Positions 37,348-46,860 of a stretch of DNA of 64,000 nucleotides are shown in pieces. The notes under the pieces are model-generated. The model ran no database searches and was not told the origin of the DNA. It was given only the letters and a program-made list of their open reading frames with translations. The stretch is from Sphingobacteriia bacterium. GTDB lineage: Bacteria; Bacteroidota; Bacteroidia; Chitinophagales; Chitinophagaceae. Every line of letters begins with the position of its first letter. Position 1 is the first letter of the stretch. A program made the position numbers and the translations under genes. The stretch lies in contig CANGCK010000003.1 in assembly GCA_947452295.1 (NCBI GenBank), forward strand, positions 1 to 64,000. Direction: 5' to 3'.

Positions 37348-39273
37348 ATGAAAAAAATATTTGTATGTATAGCCACAACGATATTTGTTGTGGCAGTTTT
37401 TGCTCAAGAACGTTTAACACCAGAAAAGCTTTGGCAAATTGGTAGAGTAAGCGCAATCGGGTTAAGTAATGATCAACAACAAGTGCTTTATACTGTAGCA
37501 ACTCCAGATATTCAAAACAATAATAGTCAAAGAAAAAAATATGCACTTTCTATCAATGGAGGTAATGCAGTAGAAATTGCAGATGTAGAATCATTACATG
37601 TCAACGACCGAATTTCACCAGATGGAAAATTCATTATTTTTAGCGATGAGGTTAAAATCAAACCTATTACAGGTGCAGACCAATACAACGACTTATCAAA
37701 ATCTAATGCATTCATTTATACATCCCTTAACTATAGGCATTGGGATGCTTGGGAAGATGGAAAATTTGGGCATGTATTTGTTGCTCCATTAATAAATGGA
37801 AAAGCTGGAGAAGCAAAAGATATTATGCTAAATGAACCTTTTGACTGTCCGCAAAAACCTTCTGGTGGTGAGGAAGATTTTATTTGGAGCCCCGACAGTA
37901 AAAAAATAATATACGTAACAAAAAAGAGCTACGGCACTAATTATGCAGTAAGCACCAATACCGATATTTTTGAATACAATATTGAAACTGGACAAACAAA
38001 AAATCTTACTGCCGACAATAAGGGATATGATCTTGCTCCCCAATTTAGTTCAAAAGGCGAATTGGCTTATTTACAGATGAAAAGAGATGGATATGAAGCA
38101 GATAAACAGGATCTAATTGTCTATGTAAAAGGAATGATGAAACTGAATCTAACTGGCAATAGAGACGATATTCATGTAGAAGGATTTAAATGGAGCAATG
38201 ATGGTCAATTCTTATTTTTCTGGGCGCCCATTAATGGCACCATGCAATTGTTTAAGGTGTTAAATACAGGTTTAACAAAAATGCTCCCTGTTGTAGAACA
38301 AATTACCCATGGCGACTTCGACATAACCGGTATTGTTGGGCAAATAGACAATACATTAATTGTTAGCAGAACCGATATGAATCATGCTACAGAATTGTAT
38401 AAAGTTGATATCTCTTCCGGTGATTTAAAACAACTTACTCATGTAAATGATGCGTTTTATCGTAATCTATCCTTATGTAAAACGGAAAGAAAATTCATCA
38501 CTACATCCGACAATCAGCAAATGCTTGCATGGATCGTTTACCCACCTAATTTTGATCCAACTAAAAAGTATCCGACCTTATTGTATTGTCAGGGTGGACC
38601 ACAAAGTCCACTCACTCAATTTTATTCATTTCGTTGGAATTTTCAACTAATGGCCTCACAAGGCTACATAGTTGTTGCCCCAAATAGAAGAGGAATGCCA
38701 GGTCATGGTACAAAATGGAATGAACAAATAAGTAAAGATCATGGTGGACAGGTAATGAAAGATTATTTAGCGGCAATAGATGCGGTTAGTAAAGAAACTT
38801 ATGTTGACAAAAACAGATTGGGATGTGTAGGTGCCTCATATGGAGGATATTCTGCTTTTTATTTAGCAGGAATACACAACAATCGATTTAAAACCTTCAT
38901 AGCACATGATGGTATTTTCGATACAAAAAGTATGTATGGTACAACTGAGGAAATGTGGTTTGTTAATTGGGATTATGGCGGACCTTATTGGGATAAAAAA
39001 AATGTAGCAGCTCAAAAAGCGTACAATGAATTTAACCCGAGTAATTTAGTTGATAAGTGGAATACCCCAATAATGATTGTGCAGGGAGGGAAAGATTACA
39101 GAGTGCCTATAGAACAAGGATTACAAGCATTTCAAGCAGCACAGTTAAAAGGTATTAAAAGTAAATTACTTTATCTACCCGATGAAAACCATTGGGTAAT
39201 ATCTCCTCAAAATTCTTTAGTTTGGCAAAGAGAATTTTATAAATGGTTAGAAGAAACCTTAAATACAAAATAA
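37348..39273 (+). CDS. Secreted S9 family prolyl oligopeptidase-type peptidase
   Basis: From the ATG at 37348 (signal peptide MKKIFVCIATTIFVVAVFAQ) the product is 641 residues. The first 370 residues carry WD-like beta-propeller repeats such as ISPDGKFIIFSDE and FIWSPDSKKIIYVTK. The C-terminal alpha/beta hydrolase domain has the triad Ser497 (GASYGG), Asp583 (GGKDYRVP) and His615 (DENHW). This is the acylaminoacyl-peptidase/dipeptidyl-peptidase type of S9 enzyme that cleaves short peptides. An alternative ATG at 37321 would overlap the M20 gene and spoil the signal peptide. The gene is followed by a strong terminator. Confidence 0.92.
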   Translation: MKKIFVCIATTIFVVAVFAQERLTPEKLWQIGRVSAIGLSNDQQQVLYTVATPDIQNNNSQRKKYALSINGGNAVEIADVESLHVNDRISPDGKFIIFSDEVKIKPITGADQYNDLSKSNAFIYTSLNYRHWDAWEDGKFGHVFVAPLINGKAGEAKDIMLNEPFDCPQKPSGGEEDFIWSPDSKKIIYVTKKSYGTNYAVSTNTDIFEYNIETGQTKNLTADNKGYDLAPQFSSKGELAYLQMKRDGYEADKQDLIVYVKGMMKLNLTGNRDDIHVEGFKWSNDGQFLFFWAPINGTMQLFKVLNTGLTKMLPVVEQITHGDFDITGIVGQIDNTLIVSRTDMNHATELYKVDISSGDLKQLTHVNDAFYRNLSLCKTERKFITTSDNQQMLAWIVYPPNFDPTKKYPTLLYCQGGPQSPLTQFYSFRWNFQLMASQGYIVVAPNRRGMPGHGTKWNEQISKDHGGQVMKDYLAAIDAVSKETYVDKNRLGCVGASYGGYSAFYLAGIHNNRFKTFIAHDGIFDTKSMYGTTEEMWFVNWDYGGPYWDKKNVAAQKAYNEFNPSNLVDKWNTPIMIVQGGKDYRVPIEQGLQAFQAAQLKGIKSKLLYLPDENHWVISPQNSLVWQREFYKWLEETLNTK

Positions 39274-39308
39274 AAAAAAGAGACGCCTAAATGGCGTCTC
39301 TTTTTTTT
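39272..39308. terminator. Bidirectional terminator between S9 peptidase and yggS genes
   Basis: Eight A plus GAGACGCC (39272-39287) pair with GGCGTCTC plus eight T (39293-39308) around a 5-nt loop. It serves both convergent genes. Its left edge lies within the last bases of the peptidase stop codon. Confidence 0.88.
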
Positions 39309-39332
39309 ATACCTAAAGTTTGTAAAAAAATG

Positions 39333-40010
39333 TTAGGAAGCAGTATAATTCCGGGCACCAAATAATAAACTGCCAATCCGAACCATTGTACTACCGCAAT
39401 CAATGGCCAACAAATAATCGCTACTCATTCCCATAGATACTATAGAAGGATGCATACAATTAGGCTGTTCCCAGGTTTGTATAGATTGATAAATTTGTTG
39501 TAAATAGTTAAATTCAGATTGTAATAATTCGGTATTTTCAGAAAAAGAAGCCATGCCCATTACCCCACAAATATTTATATTGCTCAAATCAGCCAAATTC
39601 TCCTTAACATTTATTAATTCACCCCCATCGAATCCAAATTTAGTTTCTTCCTGCGCAATATGTATTTGCAATAAACAATTAATTACTCGATTGTTTTTCT
39701 TTGCCTGTTTATTAATTTCATGTAATAATTTCAAGCTATCTACACCATGAATTAAATACACAAAAGGTGCTATGTATTTTACTTTATTGGTTTGTAAATG
39801 ACCAATAAAGTGCCAAAGAATATCTTTAGGCAATGCTGCTTCTTTATCTACTAATTCTTGCACATAATTCTCTCCAAAGTTTCGTTGCCCCAAATCATAT
39901 AATTCCTGAATATCTTCTACCGGTTTGGTTTTACTTACTGCAACCAAAGTGACTTTTTTTTCAGTAAGTGTTTGAATAATCGATTGGTATTGTTGAATAT
40001 TTACAGGCAT
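39333..40010 (-). CDS. yggS: PLP homeostasis protein, YggS/PROSC family
   Basis: The product, 225 residues from the ATG at 40008-40010, is a single-domain fold type III PLP-binding protein. The PLP lysine is Lys27 in LVAVSKTKPVED, and YDLGQRNFGENYVQEL, WHFIGHLQTNK and SMGMSSDYLLAI are the usual family segments. YggS has no known catalytic activity and controls free PLP and amino-acid balance. A longer reading from 40055 would overlap the upstream gene and is rejected. It is the last gene of a three-gene unit with the acyl-CoA dehydrogenase. Confidence 0.94.
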   Translation of the reverse strand: MPVNIQQYQSIIQTLTEKKVTLVAVSKTKPVEDIQELYDLGQRNFGENYVQELVDKEAALPKDILWHFIGHLQTNKVKYIAPFVYLIHGVDSLKLLHEINKQAKKNNRVINCLLQIHIAQEETKFGFDGGELINVKENLADLSNINICGVMGMASFSENTELLQSEFNYLQQIYQSIQTWEQPNCMHPSIVSMGMSSDYLLAIDCGSTMVRIGSLLFGARNYTAS

Positions 40011-40023
40011 TATCGTCTTCTTT

Positions 40024-41205
40024 TTACAATGATACTTCGTGTTTTTGTTGCTCAACCAGATTTTCTAGGATGAGTACATAATTATATGCAGGACAAAAAT
40101 AATAGAACTTCCCCACTCCTATTGCACCCGCTGTTCTTTTCAAGCGATTAGGTAACATAGAAGCCATATTGGCGATAAAAAATGAGAAATCTTCATCTTC
40201 AATTCTTTGAATTAATTCGGCGTTATTGTGCAATGATATAATTTCCGCAGGTTGTACCCCCCATCTCATTAATGAAGTTTGCAACAATATTTTTTCTAAA
40301 AAATTATTATTGTCCAATAACATTTTTTTTGCGCAGCCTATCAAACTATCCTTAAATTTTGCTAGTTCAGGTAAATTTTTTAGGGCCATTAAACGACTAA
40401 AATGATATAGAATAATAGATGTTGCATTATAATGGGGAGAAACAAATGCTGCATCACTAATGTATTTTTTTTCTTCAATCACTTTTTCAATGAGTTTCAA
40501 ACTCGCAGAATCTGCATTGGTCCAAGGGAGGTTATAATTTTGTACAAAATACAATACATTGGTTAATACCGACACATCAAAATCTACAGGCATTTTCTTT
40601 CCAAACCATGTAGAATATGCAGGAATGTCTTTATAAGAGCTAAAGGTGTTCTTTATTTTTTTAGTTCCTCCATTTGTAAATTGTTGCATCAATTGATGGA
40701 CTTCACTTGCAACAGAATCATGGGCATTCATAGCAAGCAACATAATTACTGTGTCATCTAGATCATCTGGCAATGCTTGTTTTTTGTTGAATAAATTCAA
40801 CCAGCCACCATTAGGAAAAATTTGAGGCGTATCTGTAGGCCAAAAATTATAGGTGTTTCTTCCTTTTTGATTTTTAAATTTCACTGCCGGGGCATTACCT
40901 GCAAGTATTATAGATTGGGCTATTTTTTGCTGATATGCAGTAAAATAAGGCAGCATGTTATTTAGTGTAAAAGAAATCAAGCCGGTAAAAAATATATTTA
41001 CATCAGCCTTCTGCCTGTGCGAATTTAACGCATATAATCTGTAAGAAGGAAATAACCCTTTAGGAAATACATCCGACTCTTTTGCTTGTAAAGAAGCAAT
41101 TCGTTGTAACAATTGATAGGTAACAAGTGTATCACTGGCTTTGCTGATGTTTACAATCAATAATATTCCAAAACATAAACACCATTTTACCATACCCAAT
41201 TTCAT
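40024..41205 (-). CDS. Secreted helical protein with a terpene-cyclase-like acidic motif, unknown function
   Basis: I do not recognise the family of this 393-residue protein. It begins with a signal peptide (cleavage expected near SKASDT, residues 21-26). The rest is predominantly helical, with amphipathic segments spaced as in an alpha/alpha barrel. At about residues 142-160 is LPDDLDDTVIMLLAM, which resembles the DxDD(T) proton-donor motif of class II terpene cyclases and related toroid proteins. Near residue 255 is FVSPHYNATSIILYHFSRLM. It lies 5 nt after the acyl-CoA dehydrogenase stop and 13 nt before yggS, so all three are one operon. Enzyme activity is unproven. Confidence 0.65.
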   Translation of the reverse strand: MKLGMVKWCLCFGILLIVNISKASDTLVTYQLLQRIASLQAKESDVFPKGLFPSYRLYALNSHRQKADVNIFFTGLISFTLNNMLPYFTAYQQKIAQSIILAGNAPAVKFKNQKGRNTYNFWPTDTPQIFPNGGWLNLFNKKQALPDDLDDTVIMLLAMNAHDSVASEVHQLMQQFTNGGTKKIKNTFSSYKDIPAYSTWFGKKMPVDFDVSVLTNVLYFVQNYNLPWTNADSASLKLIEKVIEEKKYISDAAFVSPHYNATSIILYHFSRLMALKNLPELAKFKDSLIGCAKKMLLDNNNFLEKILLQTSLMRWGVQPAEIISLHNNAELIQRIEDEDFSFFIANMASMLPNRLKRTAGAIGVGKFYYFCPAYNYVLILENLVEQQKHEVSL

Positions 41206-41210
41206 CTATA

Positions 41211-42365
41211 TTATTTTAATATACTTCTACTGATTACAATTCGTTGTACTTCGCTAGTGCCTTCATAAATCTGCGTTATTTTTGCATCTCGCATTAATCG
41301 CTCCACATGGTATTCTTTTACGAAACCATATCCCCCATGAATTTGAACTGCTTCTGTGGTAACCCACATTGCTGTTTCGCTTGCAAAAACTTTGGCCATA
41401 GATGAACTTAATGTATAATCTAAGTGGTTGTCTTTTTCCCAAGCAGCTTTTAAACACAATAAACGAGCGGCTTCAATTTTAGTAGCCATATCTGCCAATT
41501 TAAATTGTATTGCTTGGTGATGCATAATTTCTTTGCCAAACGCTTTTCTTTGTTTGCTATATGCCAATGCCAACTCATAAGCACCACTTGCTATACCTAG
41601 GGCTTGAGCTGCAATACCAATTCTCCCCCCTGCCAAAGTTTTCATGGCAAAGGTAAAGCCAAAACCATCTTCTCCAATTCTATTTTCTTTAGGCACTTTT
41701 ACATCATTAAATAAAATAGAATGTGTATCACTTCCCCTAATGCCTAATTTGTTTTCTTTTGCAGCAACTGCAATACCGTGCGTATTCTTATCTACAATAA
41801 ATACATTAATGCCTTTACTCCCTTTAGCTGGATCCGTTTGTGCAATCACTAGATAAACTGAGGCAGATGATCCGTTGGTAATCCAGTTCTTTGTACCATT
41901 TATTAAATAGTAGTCGCCCAAGTCTTCTGCAGTGGTTTGTTGGCTGGTGGCGTCACTGCCAGCTTCTGGTTCACTTAATAAAAAAGCACCAATATACAAT
42001 TGGCCATCCTTCTGCCCTTGCGCCAAAGGAACCAAGTATTTTTCTTTTTGTACAGCTGATCCAAAAGTCTCTAATCCCCAACATACCAAACTATTATTAA
42101 CACTCATACTCACACTAGTACTTGCATCAATTTTACTGATTTCTTCCATAGCTAAAACATAACTAATCGTATCCATGCCTGCACCATTGTAATGTGGATC
42201 AACCATCATACCCATAAATCCCAATTCAGCCAATTTTATAATTTGTTCTTTGGGAAATTGTTGATGCTCATCTCTCGCTATAACCCCTGGTAAACACTCG
42301 CTCTTAGCAAAATCTCTTGCAGCTTTTCTAATCATTAAATGTTCTTCAGTTAACTGAAAGTTCAT
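41211..42365 (-). CDS. Acyl-CoA dehydrogenase
   Basis: This 384-residue FAD enzyme oxidises acyl-CoA to the 2,3-enoyl-CoA, passing electrons to ETF. The three-domain fold is clear: an N-terminal helical part, a beta domain with LLSEPEAGSDAT at 129-140 and NGTKNWITNG, and a C-terminal helical domain. The catalytic base is Glu368 in YEGTSEVQR, the position of short- and butyryl-type dehydrogenases (not the isovaleryl or long-chain position). FAD contacts IHGGYGF follow the expected pattern. It is the first gene of an operon whose promoter carries two perfect palindromes, so it is probably regulated. Confidence 0.94.
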   Translation of the reverse strand: MNFQLTEEHLMIRKAARDFAKSECLPGVIARDEHQQFPKEQIIKLAELGFMGMMVDPHYNGAGMDTISYVLAMEEISKIDASTSVSMSVNNSLVCWGLETFGSAVQKEKYLVPLAQGQKDGQLYIGAFLLSEPEAGSDATSQQTTAEDLGDYYLINGTKNWITNGSSASVYLVIAQTDPAKGSKGINVFIVDKNTHGIAVAAKENKLGIRGSDTHSILFNDVKVPKENRIGEDGFGFTFAMKTLAGGRIGIAAQALGIASGAYELALAYSKQRKAFGKEIMHHQAIQFKLADMATKIEAARLLCLKAAWEKDNHLDYTLSSSMAKVFASETAMWVTTEAVQIHGGYGFVKEYHVERLMRDAKITQIYEGTSEVQRIVISRSILK

Positions 42366-42376
42366 ATTTATTATAA

Positions 42377-42409
42377 TTGTAATTACAAATATAAGCTAAC
42401 AATTGTTAG
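42377..42409 (-). promoter_or_regulatory. Promoter of the acyl-CoA dehydrogenase operon with two palindromes
   Basis: The minus strand has TATATTTG (42393-42386), a TAnnTTTG element 20 nt before the ATG. Immediately upstream is CTAACAATTGTTAG (42396-42409), a perfect 14-bp palindrome between the -33 and -7 positions. Immediately downstream, overlapping the end of the -7 element, is TTGTAATTACAA (42377-42388), a perfect 12-bp palindrome. These are the positions expected of repressor operators; the regulator is unknown. Confidence 0.5.
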
Positions 42410-42432
42410 TAACCGAATTTCACATTCAATAT

Positions 42433-45400
42433 TTAGTTGATTACAATTTCATCTGCAAAAATCCAAGCACCGGTACCTGCTGCATGATGCCAATAAGGTG
42501 GTGACTTCATATTATTGCCCACTACCTTTATGTAACGTGCTTTTTGGGATGACAGCAAAGTTGAAAAAAGCTGAATATCATTGATTTTACTTTCTTTGGT
42601 TAAAGGATATTGATTGGGAATGACTGCCACTTTTTCGAAATGCACACCATCAGTAGACACTTCAAATTCAACAGAAGTAGGAAAAAACACTACATGATTG
42701 GTGACTTGCAAAAAAGAAACAGCTATCTTATTAATATTTCTCACTTCTCCCAAGTCTATAACGGCATCCATGGTATCCAAAAATCCAAGCCAATTGGCAT
42801 AAAAACTCCATCCACCAAAAGCACCATCTGTTAATGCCATTGGATTTTCCTTGGCATATTTTACGGGTTTATTTTTTAAAACTACAGCAGTTCCTTTTGC
42901 AAAATTATTGCTGGAGGATGATTTTAGTAAATTCAAATAAGCATTTATATAATCATTGAAAGGCAAACCCATTTCATTCATGATTACAACTTTAGAAGAT
43001 GCTGCGGCGGAGATGAATCTATTCAAGCTTTTAAAAATAGCTGCAGTATCTGTTAATGAATAGGCTCCCTTGTTTAACCGATAGTATTCTAAAGTGGCAA
43101 AGTCTACCCCCATTCTTGCGCTATTAATCCGGTCTATCAATTCGGTGTTATTATTCGCTTTTGTAATTGCAACATCAAATAATGAATTATACTGTTTAAT
43201 ACTGTCTTCATTCAACCAAGAATCAAAACCTTGGGAAGGGTCGCCATATAAAAACAAAAAAAAGTTTGGATTAGTTTTAATGGCATGATGTATTTTATTG
43301 ATATAGGATTTTATTTCATTTCCCGCATCGCCATAATAAGCATGTGTAAATTCTTGTAATAATTTTTCATATGATAAAGAAGGATCCCATAGTAGTTTAG
43401 ACATTAACCAACATCTTAATTCATACAAATCACTCACATTATGACTGTGTTGTTCAAAGATCCAATTTGCATTATTTGCTATAAATAATTCGATATTAGG
43501 TTTAATCGTTTCTAAGTTAGGAAAGGGTGCTAAGAAATTGGTAAATTGAGTGGTGTAATCCCAAATTTGAATAGTTGCACCTAAAGCACCCCATTCTTTT
43601 AAATCACGTTCAAAATCTTTAGATTTTTGAGAAATTGGTGCACTTCTATCACATTCAATTGAGCATAATGTTACCAATACATTGTGTTCTGGTCGTATAT
43701 TTTTAGGTGCTTTTCGAGTATATTGATAAGCTAATGTAGAAATGGTTTTATTGGGAAAAGCACGGGCAATTTTATTCACTAAGCTCAGCATCGAAGCGGC
43801 AGGTGTACCTTCTTTTTCGTCAACACTGTTGCAACGTGCACAAGTACAATATTGGGTATTATCATCTTGACTTACAGATACAACCAACGAAGTGGGATTT
43901 CTTTGAAAAATGGCATTTACAGAATCTTTAATCATTTGAAAAACAGTATCATTACTCAAACACAATTGAGTGGGCAAGCGCTTTCCATTAACCAATGCAT
44001 AGAATTCAGGATTCGTAGCATAATATTTTTTTTGTGGAATAAATCGATTGAAGGTATGCACTCTTGCTTCGGGTGCAAAACCAGGAAATCCTTCGGTTGT
44101 AACTCTTCTCTTTGCAGCAAATATAGGGTTGTCGTAAAATATTTTGGCATGTACTGTTCTGGTTTTTATTGCAGGAGAATAATTATAATTTGCCTTGAGG
44201 TGGATGTTTTTTTGAGTAGGAATATTTTCAACTGTTGGTGTAAGAAATTTGCAATCTAAAAAATCTTCTAACAAAACATAAACAGCCTCTACTGTTTTTA
44301 ATGGACTATTACCAATTATGTGCAACGAGTTACTATTGGAAATAATAGTATAATCTTGCTTACTGTACAAATCATAATAAGGAGAAGCTTTACCAATATA
44401 AATTGCAGGTTGATTAGTAGAATTGTTCCTTACAATTGGCAAGGAAGCACCCGATATTTTAAACAAATATTTTTTCAATTCCAATGCAGCTTGCATTTCT
44501 AAACTATCTGCAGTTGATTGAACATGAATGGAATATTTTGTAGTGCCCTCATTAATCAGTTTAATCAATTGAGCAGTAGTATCTATTGATATTATTAATT
44601 TAGCACCTTTTGCAAAACGAGCACTCAAGAACCCATTTTTTTCGTTCATCTGTTTTACTATTCCTATATGGGATGTACTATAATTTTTAAAAGGCAACTT
44701 CACTTTAGCAAATCCATCTTTCTCCGCTTCAATGATAATTTTATTGATGATCCCATTTTGTTTATCAGCACTCACTAAAAAAGCACCTTCTGCCCTTAGT
44801 TGATGAAATGATAAATTAGTCCAACTTAATGGCACAGCAGGCATTACTTCGATAAATCCAGCGTATGATTGTAATAACATTTCTTGCAAACCTGCTGCAA
44901 AAGCAAAATTACCTTCTAAAGTAAAAGGACTGTATTGAAATTCGGAATAACCCGACTTCGACTGATCACCATTTAAATGGAAACTGTTAGGAGAACAAAA
45001 AGCTTTAGCAAATATGGTTAATGCTTTAGCTGCGCCAAGCCCATCTTTTGCTCTGGCTTTCAAGTTAGCTAACCAAGAGTATGAGTAACCGCACCAGTAA
45101 GCCGGTCCGATATTATCAAGTAATTGAATAGTATTATTAATAATTTGCTGAGCAGCCTGACCATCTTCCCATTTTATCAAACCCAATGGATGTATAGCCA
45201 TAGCATGTGAAAAATGACGATGAGAAACATTATATGGCAAAGTTGAAGAGAACATTAATTCATGATTGTTCGACAAACTGAATTCGGGAAATTGTTGCAA
45301 CAAGGAGTCCCAATGAGCAGCTTCCTTAGAAAGAGAAAGAGCGGTTGCTAATTCTTTAGCAATAGACAAATTAAATTTCATGAGTGCCAAATCATAATTG

Positions 45401-46860
45401 GTAGTTTCGGTGAACCATGCATTGATGCTATTGTCATTAATTTCTGGACTGGAACTAATGGGCAATTGCCTAAACCCTTTTTTATTTACTATGGTAATAT
45501 TTTCAATGAATTCAGCCACTTCTTTTATCCATGGATATGCACTCTTTTTAAGAAATGCTTTATCCATACTATAACGCCATTGCAAATAAAAATGCTGCGA
45601 CAGCCAAGAAGATACTGTTGGAGAAAGAGCATACTGAATCCATCCACCCATTTCAGTACCATTCAATGAAGTTACACCAGGAACAGCTAGTCCTTCAACT
45701 CCGAAATAAGTTTTAGTATATCTGTTATAATTTTTTTTATGCTGAAGAAGATGGTCTAAGTACCCCATTGCTTCATTCAAATGATTGGAACTATACAATG
45801 GCCAATAACTTAATTGCGTATTCAAATCGTGGTGATAATCTCCTTTCCAAGGTGGAAGCTTCCCATTATCTGCCGTCCAAATTGCCTGTAAAGAAATAGG
45901 TGGGGCTCCACTTCTAGCTGTTGACCCTAATTTATATTGTTCTAAATACCATTGTTTTTCAATTAGGGCATCGGGTAGATGTATAGCGGACTGATTCCAA
46001 TATTTTTTCCACCAGTTTGTATGAGCGTCATAATCGGCTTCAAAACCTTTTAATAGATGAGTAGCAAGAAAAATACTGTCTTGAATAGGTTGTTTGAATG
46101 AAGAATTACTGGAAGAGATGGTCCATACACCTTCTATACTATTATTTACTTTTTTCCATTGAATACTCACGCGATAAAAAAAACCGTTCCACCCTTTTTG
46201 ATAATAGTTGATAGACTGGGCATTTTCAGTAACCATACCTTGTTGATACCCTAGTCTTGCCAAATCGTCACCACCCACAACATCTCCTTTAGTATTTACA
46301 ACACCATTGTATAGAGGTGGAATTATTTTGACAACAAAATTGGGAGGTACATTATCGAACTTAAACCATCCAATTGGAGCTGTAGCATGCACAAAACTTT
46401 TTAATTGAATTCCTTTATCCCATTTAACCATTGTGGTGGCTGTAAATAAATCAAGTTGGGCATTTGTAGCATTACCCCAATGTTTAACATCAAATTCAAT
46501 GGCAGCACCGGGTATTTTAGATGGCGCAGGTTCTCTATCATATGGGGCATCTAATTGGTCTTGTACCGGTTTATACTCGTTTTTAAACACCTGATCTTTT
46601 ACCCAGTTATAATTAAACTGATCTATTTGAAAGCCTTTCATTGGACGTTCATCCCATAAATCTGCTCTATCCAATGAAAATCGCAAATGATCATTTTTCT
46701 TCCAAACTAATTCGCCTAACAAACCATTACCCATTGGTAATCCTTGATCCCATTGTGTGGGCAATGCATTAAAATGAAGTTTCTGATAAAAAGGTTGAGC
46801 ATTTAAAAAATGAACTAGAAAAATCAGACAAAGCAAAAATGTAAAATGTATTTTTTTCAT
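42433..46860 (-). CDS. Multidomain secreted glycoside hydrolase: GH95-like + DUF4838 + F5/8C-like
   Basis: The 1475-residue protein starts with a signal peptide (MKKIHFTFLLCLIFLVHFLNAQ). Residues about 23-765 match GH95 (alpha-L-fucosidase or alpha-L-galactosidase): WDQGLPMGNGLLGELVW, DYHHDLNTQLSYW, SSSPEINDN, YSYSWLANLKARAKDG and FTLEGNFAFAAGLQEMLLQS. Residues about 775-890 resemble the N-terminal domain of GH67-like enzymes (ALELKKYLFKISG). Residues about 895-1310 match DUF4838, with SQDDNTQYCTCARC (Cys1005, 1007, 1010) and QIWDYTTQF. Residues 1325-1475 look like a discoidin/F5-8 type C sugar-binding domain. The usual GH95 active-site Asn and Asp positions read Asp345 and Glu649 here. No SusCD pair or other glycan gene adjoins. 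Confidence 0.85.
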   Translation of the reverse strand: MKKIHFTFLLCLIFLVHFLNAQPFYQKLHFNALPTQWDQGLPMGNGLLGELVWKKNDHLRFSLDRADLWDERPMKGFQIDQFNYNWVKDQVFKNEYKPVQDQLDAPYDREPAPSKIPGAAIEFDVKHWGNATNAQLDLFTATTMVKWDKGIQLKSFVHATAPIGWFKFDNVPPNFVVKIIPPLYNGVVNTKGDVVGGDDLARLGYQQGMVTENAQSINYYQKGWNGFFYRVSIQWKKVNNSIEGVWTISSSNSSFKQPIQDSIFLATHLLKGFEADYDAHTNWWKKYWNQSAIHLPDALIEKQWYLEQYKLGSTARSGAPPISLQAIWTADNGKLPPWKGDYHHDLNTQLSYWPLYSSNHLNEAMGYLDHLLQHKKNYNRYTKTYFGVEGLAVPGVTSLNGTEMGGWIQYALSPTVSSWLSQHFYLQWRYSMDKAFLKKSAYPWIKEVAEFIENITIVNKKGFRQLPISSSPEINDNSINAWFTETTNYDLALMKFNLSIAKELATALSLSKEAAHWDSLLQQFPEFSLSNNHELMFSSTLPYNVSHRHFSHAMAIHPLGLIKWEDGQAAQQIINNTIQLLDNIGPAYWCGYSYSWLANLKARAKDGLGAAKALTIFAKAFCSPNSFHLNGDQSKSGYSEFQYSPFTLEGNFAFAAGLQEMLLQSYAGFIEVMPAVPLSWTNLSFHQLRAEGAFLVSADKQNGIINKIIIEAEKDGFAKVKLPFKNYSTSHIGIVKQMNEKNGFLSARFAKGAKLIISIDTTAQLIKLINEGTTKYSIHVQSTADSLEMQAALELKKYLFKISGASLPIVRNNSTNQPAIYIGKASPYYDLYSKQDYTIISNSNSLHIIGNSPLKTVEAVYVLLEDFLDCKFLTPTVENIPTQKNIHLKANYNYSPAIKTRTVHAKIFYDNPIFAAKRRVTTEGFPGFAPEARVHTFNRFIPQKKYYATNPEFYALVNGKRLPTQLCLSNDTVFQMIKDSVNAIFQRNPTSLVVSVSQDDNTQYCTCARCNSVDEKEGTPAASMLSLVNKIARAFPNKTISTLAYQYTRKAPKNIRPEHNVLVTLCSIECDRSAPISQKSKDFERDLKEWGALGATIQIWDYTTQFTNFLAPFPNLETIKPNIELFIANNANWIFEQHSHNVSDLYELRCWLMSKLLWDPSLSYEKLLQEFTHAYYGDAGNEIKSYINKIHHAIKTNPNFFLFLYGDPSQGFDSWLNEDSIKQYNSLFDVAITKANNNTELIDRINSARMGVDFATLEYYRLNKGAYSLTDTAAIFKSLNRFISAAASSKVVIMNEMGLPFNDYINAYLNLLKSSSSNNFAKGTAVVLKNKPVKYAKENPMALTDGAFGGWSFYANWLGFLDTMDAVIDLGEVRNINKIAVSFLQVTNHVVFFPTSVEFEVSTDGVHFEKVAVIPNQYPLTKESKINDIQLFSTLLSSQKARYIKVVGNNMKSPPYWHHAAGTGAWIFADEIVIN

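Noticed and set aside
43852-44259. 135-codon plus-strand frame inside the GH95-DUF4838 gene
   Set aside because: It is antisense to the conserved DUF4838 module, with no family features, and its length is expected by chance in a 4.4-kb gene.
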